A stretch of 11,710 bases of DNA from Actinomycetota bacterium. GTDB taxonomy: Bacteria > Actinomycetota > Thermoleophilia > Gaiellales > Gaiellaceae. The stretch lies in the NCBI GenBank assembly GCA_013695295.1, contig JACDAS010000095.1, positions 1 to 11,710 on the forward strand, read 5' to 3'. Below, one piece after another: positions 6,884 to 11,710 of this stretch. How positions within the stretch are numbered: the first letter of the stretch is position 1; every line of letters starts with the position of its first letter. The position numbers were made by a program, and so were the translations under genes. Under the pieces are notes generated by a model, which saw only the letters and a program-made list of their open reading frames with translations, did no database searches and had not been told where the DNA came from.

Positions 6884-8226
6884 CCTCTGGCCAGCTTCTC
6901 CGCCGGCATCCCCGGCTGAGTACCGCCTTCTTCGCCGTCGCGGTCGTGCTGGTGCTCCACGAGAGCGAGCACCTCGCCCAGGTGCTGCAGAAGGACGTCC
7001 GGGGCGCTGCCTGCCCGAACGACTGCCGCGGCCTACTCGGCTTCTTCTTCGACATCGAGTGGGTGCACGTCGCCTACAACCACTCGCTGCTCCTCCTCCT
7101 CGCCGCCCTGTACGCCGGCTTCCGGATGTGGCGGCGCGAGTGGCGCGCGGCGAGCCCCGTGGGGTGGGCCCTGTTGACCGGTGGCATCTTCCTGCTCCAG
7201 GGCTACCACGTCGTCGAGCACACCGTGAAGCTCGACCAGTGGTTCGGGAACGGCCACCACTCGCCGACGCCCGGGATCCTCGGCCAGCCCCTGCCGGCGC
7301 CCGACGGCCGCAACTTCAGCCTGATCGAGCTCCACTTCGTGTTCAACACGCTCGTCTTCCTCGCTGTGCTCGGCGGCTACCTCGCCTACGGCTTCCACCG
7401 TCACATCTGGGCGGGCAGCCGTCGCCGGGGCCTGACGGTGGCGGCGGCCGCGGGGGCGGGCGTCCTCGTCTTCACAGGCTCGGTCTGGAGCATGCGGCCG
7501 CCGACGATCCAGCTGCCGGCCGGCGTGACGCAGGGGCCGCTGCTGCTCGATCACGCCCAGACCCTCGTCGGTCGGCCCGACTCGGTCGTTCGCGGGGGGA
7601 TCCGGATCACGGCGGACGAGGTGACGCTGAAGGACGTGAACGTGGTCGCGAACGAGTACGGGATCGACGTCGACGACGCCCGGAGCGTCGTCCTGCAGAA
7701 CGTCTCCGTCCGCGGGGCCACGATCGACGCGATCCACATCCGGCGGGCCCAGGTCGTGATCCGCGACTGCACGATCGGCGGCTTCCGGGGCGGCTGGGGT
7801 CAGGGGATCGACATCTCGTTCTCAGCCCATCGGCGGATGAGCCTGATCGAGCGCTGCACGATCACCGGCGGCCGCGAGGGGATCGTCACCCACTCGGCGA
7901 ACGTCCTCGTCCGAAACAACCGCATCACGCGGACGTCGCTCCGCGGGATCGCGATGACGGAGATGTCGATGGGGGAGGTTGCTGGGAACCGGGTGGACGA
8001 CGCGCTCGGCGTCGGCATCTTCTGCGGCGACTTCTCGCACTGCATGATCTCGGGGAACCACGTCTCCGGAACGAGGCCGGATCCCGCGTCCGGCGACCTG
8101 ACGCGGATGGGGTATGCGCTGCAGGCGAACTACGGCGCGCACGCGACCCTGCACCGAAATCGCCTGGTCGGCAACGCCCTCGGCGCGTCCGCCTTCTTCA
8201 AGGCGCAGTTGAGCTCCCGGCCTTGA
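6880..8226 (+). CDS. Five-helix His-rich membrane domain fused to a parallel beta-helix; function unknown
   Basis: I do not recognise the N-terminal half of this 448-residue protein. It has five predicted helices, at about 14-34, 62-83, 94-116, 147-171 and 184-203. Positive charges (RRHPR, RRRE-like 84-89, HRHIWAGSRRR 173-183) place residue 1 inside and everything after helix 5 outside. Helices 1-2 and 3-4 look duplicated: HESEHLAQVLQ (27-37) matches HVVEHTVKLDQ (110-120), then GLLG (51-54) matches GILG (132-135), then His68 matches His152. All these His and Glu residues, with His63, His126-127 and a Cys45-x3-Cys49 pair, fall at the outer face, suggesting a metal or heme site. Residues 220-440 form a right-handed beta-helix of NosD/PbH1 type with repeated short strands and asparagine turns (LVRNNRIT, MISGNHVSG); such folds usually bind or cut polysaccharides. 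The ATG overlaps the stop of the permease gene. No catalytic residues can be assigned. Confidence 0.82.
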   Translation: MTSGQLLRRHPRLSTAFFAVAVVLVLHESEHLAQVLQKDVRGAACPNDCRGLLGFFFDIEWVHVAYNHSLLLLLAALYAGFRMWRREWRAASPVGWALLTGGIFLLQGYHVVEHTVKLDQWFGNGHHSPTPGILGQPLPAPDGRNFSLIELHFVFNTLVFLAVLGGYLAYGFHRHIWAGSRRRGLTVAAAAGAGVLVFTGSVWSMRPPTIQLPAGVTQGPLLLDHAQTLVGRPDSVVRGGIRITADEVTLKDVNVVANEYGIDVDDARSVVLQNVSVRGATIDAIHIRRAQVVIRDCTIGGFRGGWGQGIDISFSAHRRMSLIERCTITGGREGIVTHSANVLVRNNRITRTSLRGIAMTEMSMGEVAGNRVDDALGVGIFCGDFSHCMISGNHVSGTRPDPASGDLTRMGYALQANYGAHATLHRNRLVGNALGASAFFKAQLSSRP

Positions 8227-8229
8227 GGG
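8223..8229 (+). promoter_or_regulatory. Ribosome binding site supporting a CTG start for the kinase
   Basis: TTGAGGG overlaps the stop of the beta-helix gene and lies 7 nt before CTG 8237. The spacing is right for initiation at this non-canonical codon, and no ATG, GTG or TTG is in frame between the upstream stop (8210-8212) and 8327. Confidence 0.45.
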
Positions 8230-8236
8230 CCTGTTC

Positions 8237-9607
8237 CTGACGCGCGTCCTCGCGCTCGACGTCGGCACCTCTTCCGTTAGGGCTCGGGTCTACGACGAAC
8301 GGGCCGAGGCCCTGCGCGGGGTCGAGGTGCAGACTCGCTACGAGCTGACCGACGGCCACGAGGGGCAGGCCGAGTTCGACGCCGACCAGCTCGTGGCCGC
8401 GACGCGCGCGGCCTACGAGGAGGCGCTCCGGGAGGCCGGCGGGGAGGTGGACGCGGTGGCGACGTCGTGCTTCTGGCACAGCCTCGTCCCGGTCGACGGC
8501 CGTGGGCGAGCGATCGGTCCGCTCCTGACCTGGCGCGACCTGCGGGCCGCCGACGCCGCCCGCAGGCTCGGAGGCCTCGTCGAGCGAGATGACGTGCACG
8601 CCCGCACCGGGTGCGTGCTGCACCCGTCCTACTGGCCCGCGAAGCTCGTCTGGCTCCGCGAGGCCGAGCCGGAGCTCTTCCGATCCGCGGCGAGGTTTCT
8701 CTCCTTCGCCGACTACCTCCAGCTCCAGCTCACCGGCGACGCGCGCACGAGTCTGTCGATGGCGTCCGGCACGGGACTCCTCGCCCTCGCCGACGGCACG
8801 TGGGACACGCAGCTCCTGGATGCCGTCGGGCTCGATCACGCGCATCTGCCGCTGCTCTCCGACGAGCCCGTCGACGCGGGCACGCCCTGGTTCCCGGCGC
8901 TCGGAGACGGAGCGTGCTCGAACGTCGGCGCAGGCTGCATGACCCCCGATCGCGCGGCGCTGATGATCGGCACTTCGGGGGCCTACAGGGTCGTGCGGGC
9001 AGCCGATCGGCTCGAGCCACGGCCAGGCCTCTTCCTCTACCGGCTCGACCGGGCTCGCCTCGTCGAGGGCGGGGCCCTCTCCGACGGAGGCAACCTCTAC
9101 GCCTGGCTCGAGGAGACGCTGCGGCTGCCGGAGGCTCAGGTTGTCGCCGACGCGGAGCCCGACGCGCACGGGCTGACGTTTCTCACCCTCCTCGGCGGCG
9201 AGCGCAGCCCGCACTGGAACGCGCAGGCGCGCGGAGCGCTGACGGGCCTCGCCTTCGACACGACTCCCGCCGACATCCTGCAGGCCGCGCTCGAGGGCGT
9301 CGCCTTCCGCTTCGCCGAGGTCGCGGACCTGCTTCCCGAGGTGCGCGAGGTCGTCGCCACCGGGCACGCGCTCGTCGCGAACCCCCGCTGGGCGCAGTTG
9401 CTCGCGGATGTGCTCGAGCGGCCGCTGGTCGCGTCGGGGGTCGACGAGGCCTCGGCCCGCGGCGTGGCCGTCGTCACGTTCGAGCGGCTCGGCTGCGCGA
9501 CCGAGCCGGCGCCGCTCGGCCGGCTCTACGAGCCGCGGCCCGAACGGCGGGATGCATATCGTTCGGCGCGGGAACGCCAGCGTGAGCTCTATCGGGGAGT
9601 GACGTGA
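8237..9607 (+). CDS. FGGY-family carbohydrate kinase, gluconokinase-like
   Basis: This cytoplasmic kinase phosphorylates a sugar or sugar acid with ATP. Read from CTG 8237 it has 456 residues, slightly short for FGGY kinases (about 480-520). The N-terminal phosphate-binding motif is LALDVGTSSVRARVYD (5-20). The substrate region has SCFWHSLVPVDG (77-88), the TWRDLR motif with candidate catalytic Asp101, and the SYWPAKLVWL stretch (131-140). The C-terminal domain has MIGTSGAYRVV (243-253), GGALSDGGN (278-286), GGERSPHWN (320-328) and ATGHALVANPRWAQLLAD (374-391). The FWHSL and SYWPAKL patterns favour gluconokinase over xylulokinase or glycerol kinase, but the specificity is not settled. The usual Gly-Gly of the last motif is Gly-His here. 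A caller limited to canonical starts would begin at GTG 8327 and lose the GTSS motif. It overlaps transketolase by 4 nt (GTGA), consistent with feeding the pentose phosphate pathway. Confidence 0.88.
   Translation: MTRVLALDVGTSSVRARVYDERAEALRGVEVQTRYELTDGHEGQAEFDADQLVAATRAAYEEALREAGGEVDAVATSCFWHSLVPVDGRGRAIGPLLTWRDLRAADAARRLGGLVERDDVHARTGCVLHPSYWPAKLVWLREAEPELFRSAARFLSFADYLQLQLTGDARTSLSMASGTGLLALADGTWDTQLLDAVGLDHAHLPLLSDEPVDAGTPWFPALGDGACSNVGAGCMTPDRAALMIGTSGAYRVVRAADRLEPRPGLFLYRLDRARLVEGGALSDGGNLYAWLEETLRLPEAQVVADAEPDAHGLTFLTLLGGERSPHWNAQARGALTGLAFDTTPADILQAALEGVAFRFAEVADLLPEVREVVATGHALVANPRWAQLLADVLERPLVASGVDEASARGVAVVTFERLGCATEPAPLGRLYEPRPERRDAYRSARERQRELYRGVT
9594..9599 (+). promoter_or_regulatory. 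Ribosome binding site of transketolase
   Basis: GGGGAG lies 4 nt before the GTG at 9604, inside the last codons of the kinase gene. It supports the GTG start that overlaps the kinase stop. Confidence 0.65.
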
Positions 9608-11616
9608 CGACACAGAAGCTCCGGAGGCTGTCGATCGACACGATCAGGACGCTGTCGATGGACGCCGTCCAGCAGGCGAACGCGGGCCATCCCGGCACGG
9701 CCATGGCCCTCGCGCCGCTCGCGTACCTCCTCTACACGAAGCACCTGCGCCACAGCCCCTCGAACCCGGACTGGCCGGACCGGGATCGCTTCGTCCTCTC
9801 GGCGGGACATGCGGCGATGCTCCAGTACTCCGCCTTGCACCTGACGGGCTACAACCTCTCGCTCGAGGAGCTGAAGCGCTTCCGGCAATGGCAGTCGCTG
9901 ACCCCGGGGCACCCCGAGGTCCGCCACACCGCAGGCGTCGAGACGACGACCGGGCCGCTCGGCCAGGGCTTCGCGAACGGCGTCGGGATGGCGATCGCGG
10001 AGCGGTTCCTGGCCCAGCGCTTCAACCGGCCGGGCCACGAGATCGTCGATCACCACGTCTACGTGATCTGCTCGGACGGCGACCTGATGGAGGGCGTGTC
10101 GAACGAGGCGGCGTCGATCGCCGGCCAGCTGGGCCTCGGCAAGCTCGTCTATTTCTACGACGACAACCGGATCACGATCGACGGGACGACCGCGATCTCC
10201 TTCACGGCCGAGGACCGCGGCGCCCGCTTCGAGGCGCAGGGCTGGCATGTCGAGCGTGTCGCCGACGTCGAGGACCTGGACGCACTCGACGGGGCGATCG
10301 AGGCGGCGAAGGCCGAGACCAGGCCGTCGCTGATCGTCGTCCGCTCCCACATCGGCTTCGGCGCCCCGAAGGCGATCGACACGGCGAAGGCGCACGGGGC
10401 GCCGCTCGGCGACGAGGAGGTCCGGGCGACGAAGCTGGCGCTCGGGTGGGATCCCGACGAGACGTTCGTGATCCCCGACGGCGTCGCGGAGGACATGAGC
10501 CAGACCGACCGGGGGATCGAGCTCGAGCAGGAGTGGAAGCAGCGCTTCGAGGCCTGGAGCGGCGCCTTCCCCGGGGCACGCGAGGAGTGGGATCAGGTGC
10601 ACACCGGACGGCCCCTCGAAGGCTTCGCCGCGGAGCTGCCGGAGTTCCCGGCCGGGGAGGACGTGGCTACGCGCGACGCGGGCAAGAAGGTGATGCAGGC
10701 GTTCAAGCGCTTCACGCCGACGATGATCGGCGGAGCCGCCGACCTCGTCGAGTCGACGAAGACCGAGTTCGTCGGCGGCGGCCTCTTCTCGGCGACGCAC
10801 GCCGGCCGGAACGTCGCCTTCGGCATCCGGGAGCATGCGATGGGGTCGATCGTGAACGGGCTCGCCGTCCACGGCGGCATGGTCAAGCCGTACGGCTCGA
10901 CGTTTCTGATCTTCTCGGACTACATGCGCCCGGCGGTGCGGCTGTCGGCGCTGATGCACCTGCCGGTCGTCTGGGTCTGGACGCACGACTCGGTCGGCCT
11001 CGGCGAGGACGGACCGACCCACCAGCCCGTCGAGCACTACATGGCCCTGCGGGCGATTCCCAACCTCTGGTTCGTCCGGCCGGCCGACGCGAACGAGACC
11101 GCGTTCGCCTGGAAGGTCGCGCTCGAGCGCGAGGACGGGCCGGTGGCTCTCTCGCTCAGCCGCCAGAAGGTGCCGACGCTCGACCGCTCGAAGCTCGCCG
11201 CGGCGTCAGGCCTCGAGCGCGGCGCGTACGTCCTCTGGGAGGCCGACGGCGACGGCGAGCCCGACCTGATCCTGATCGCCACGGGCGCCGAGGTGGGGCT
11301 GGCGCTCGACGCCGGCCGGAAGCTGGCGGAAGCGGGTACGCGAGCCCGGGTCGTCTCGATGCCTTGCTGGGAGCTGTTCGAGGCGCAGAGCGCCGAGTAT
11401 CGAACGGAGGTGCTGCCGCCCGACGTCGGCGCGCGTCTGGCGATCGAGCCGGGCGTCGCCCTCGGCTGGAAGCAGTGGGTGGGCGACCGGGGCGACTCGA
11501 TCTCGCTCGATCGCTTCGGCGCCTCTGCCCCCGGCGCGACGGTGCTCGAGCAGCTCGGCTACAACCTTGAGAACGTCACCGCGCGAGCGCTCGCGCTCCT
11601 GCAACGCGTCTCCTAG
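9604..11616 (+). CDS. tkt: Transketolase
   Basis: This 670-residue thiamine-diphosphate enzyme moves two-carbon ketol units between xylulose-5-phosphate and aldose phosphates in the non-oxidative pentose phosphate pathway. It is of normal full length and cytoplasmic. Conserved parts run in order: AGHPGTAMALAPL (27-39, active-site His29), SAGHAAMLQY (66-75, His69), LTPGHPE (99-105), GPLGQGFANGVGMA (117-130), the ThDP/metal motif SDGDLMEGVSNEA (157-169) ending at the DDN of 186-188, and SHIGFGAPK (248-256). The pyrimidine domain has FGIREHAMG (406-414) with catalytic Glu410, then HDSVGLGEDGPTHQPVEH (461-478) with the ring-binding histidines, and RPADANETAFAW (492-503). The C-terminal domain carries LILIATGAEVGLALDA. 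All expected catalytic residues are present. The GTG start overlaps the kinase stop and has a good ribosome binding site. It probably shares substrate flux with the RpiB encoded just downstream. Confidence 0.97.
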   Translation: MTTQKLRRLSIDTIRTLSMDAVQQANAGHPGTAMALAPLAYLLYTKHLRHSPSNPDWPDRDRFVLSAGHAAMLQYSALHLTGYNLSLEELKRFRQWQSLTPGHPEVRHTAGVETTTGPLGQGFANGVGMAIAERFLAQRFNRPGHEIVDHHVYVICSDGDLMEGVSNEAASIAGQLGLGKLVYFYDDNRITIDGTTAISFTAEDRGARFEAQGWHVERVADVEDLDALDGAIEAAKAETRPSLIVVRSHIGFGAPKAIDTAKAHGAPLGDEEVRATKLALGWDPDETFVIPDGVAEDMSQTDRGIELEQEWKQRFEAWSGAFPGAREEWDQVHTGRPLEGFAAELPEFPAGEDVATRDAGKKVMQAFKRFTPTMIGGAADLVESTKTEFVGGGLFSATHAGRNVAFGIREHAMGSIVNGLAVHGGMVKPYGSTFLIFSDYMRPAVRLSALMHLPVVWVWTHDSVGLGEDGPTHQPVEHYMALRAIPNLWFVRPADANETAFAWKVALEREDGPVALSLSRQKVPTLDRSKLAAASGLERGAYVLWEADGDGEPDLILIATGAEVGLALDAGRKLAEAGTRARVVSMPCWELFEAQSAEYRTEVLPPDVGARLAIEPGVALGWKQWVGDRGDSISLDRFGASAPGATVLEQLGYNLENVTARALALLQRVS

Positions 11617-11625
11617 CCGCACGTC

Positions 11626-11658
11626 CCGGCCGCGAGCGGCGGCGGTGGGCGCGGCCGG
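11626..11658 (+). terminator. GC-rich hairpin after transketolase (possible terminator)
   Basis: CCGGCCGCG (11626-11634) and CGCGGCCGG (11650-11658) form a perfect 9-bp stem with a 15-nt loop, starting 10 nt after the transketolase stop. No T tract follows, so intrinsic termination is uncertain. The stem falls between two genes that would otherwise be co-transcribed, so it could also be a processing or attenuation structure. Confidence 0.35.
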
Positions 11659-11663
11659 TGAAC

Positions 11664-11669
11664 TACCCT
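11664..11669 (+). promoter_or_regulatory. Candidate -10 box of a leaderless rpiB promoter
   Basis: TACCCT (TANNNT form) ends 7 nt before the ATG at 11677, placing the predicted transcription start at or beside the start codon. No ribosome binding site is visible there. The same hexamer stands at a similar distance before the ABC-F gene. No clear -35 element is seen. Confidence 0.35.
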
Positions 11670-11676
11670 CTCTGGG

Positions 11677-11710
11677 ATGAGAGTCGCCGTCGCCTTCGAC
11701 CACCGTGGAG
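11677..11710 (+). CDS. rpiB: Ribose-5-phosphate isomerase B, 5' fragment
   Basis: Only the first 11 codons lie in the window: MRVAVAFDHRG, cut by the right edge. This start, with a short beta strand followed by the DH(A/R)G motif, is characteristic of the RpiB/LacAB family, in which the Asp-His pair contacts the sugar phosphate. RpiB interconverts ribose-5-phosphate and ribulose-5-phosphate, which fits directly after transketolase. It is separated from that gene by 60 nt and may have its own leaderless promoter. The fragment is very short, so the call depends on this motif and on context. Confidence 0.7.
   Translation, partial: MRVAVAFDHRG

Noticed and set aside
8237..8326. Kinase as a pseudogene truncated at its 5' end
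   Set aside because: The missing-start region still encodes a perfect phosphate-binding motif in frame with a ribosome binding site at correct spacing, so a CTG start or a sequence error is likelier than decay.
9589..11037. 482-codon minus-strand open frame opposite transketolase
   Set aside because: Antisense shadow of a fully conserved transketolase, with no recognisable domain.

Overview
The window is very GC-rich, with strong G/C bias at third codon positions, frequent GTG/TTG starts and tightly overlapping genes. This points to a high-GC actinobacterium. The AglE-type binding protein, the gene order and the style of the terminal repeat suggest the Thermoleophilia (Gaiella/Solirubrobacter-like), but that placement rests on recall of family patterns, not on a marker gene. 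There is no rRNA, tRNA, CRISPR array or insertion sequence, and no gene-free stretch longer than about 130 bases.

Layout. Positions 11-158 hold three tandem copies of a ~49-50 bp palindromic repeat. The minus-strand gene that follows (129-2018) encodes a two-domain ABC-F translation-factor ATPase, and its stop codon lies in the hairpin loop of the third repeat. A 106-bp divergent region (2019-2124) separates it from a seven-gene plus-strand unit (2125-11616) whose genes overlap or nearly touch. These are a MalK/UgpC-type sugar ATPase, an AglE-like sugar-binding protein, an AglF-like permease carrying an inserted SdrD-B/Ig-like domain, an AglG-like permease, a membrane protein fused to a parallel beta-helix, an FGGY sugar kinase (gluconokinase-like) and transketolase. 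After a 60-bp gap with a GC-rich hairpin, the first 11 codons of a ribose-5-phosphate isomerase B gene run off the right edge.

How the genes fit together. The first four operon genes form a complete carbohydrate importer. The kinase, transketolase and RpiB belong to sugar phosphorylation and the non-oxidative pentose phosphate pathway, so the unit couples uptake of a sugar or sugar acid to pentose-phosphate metabolism. Between them sits the least explained gene. It has five predicted membrane helices built from a duplicated two-helix unit, each half carrying an H-x2-E-H-x5-Q motif at its outer face, followed by an extracytoplasmic beta-helix. This looks like an undescribed membrane metal- or heme-binding module tied to surface carbohydrate handling.

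Other points of note: the permease insertion sits where E. coli MalF has its P2 domain; the binding protein has no cysteine and so is not a lipoprotein; and the sugar kinase has no canonical start codon upstream of its first phosphate-binding motif.
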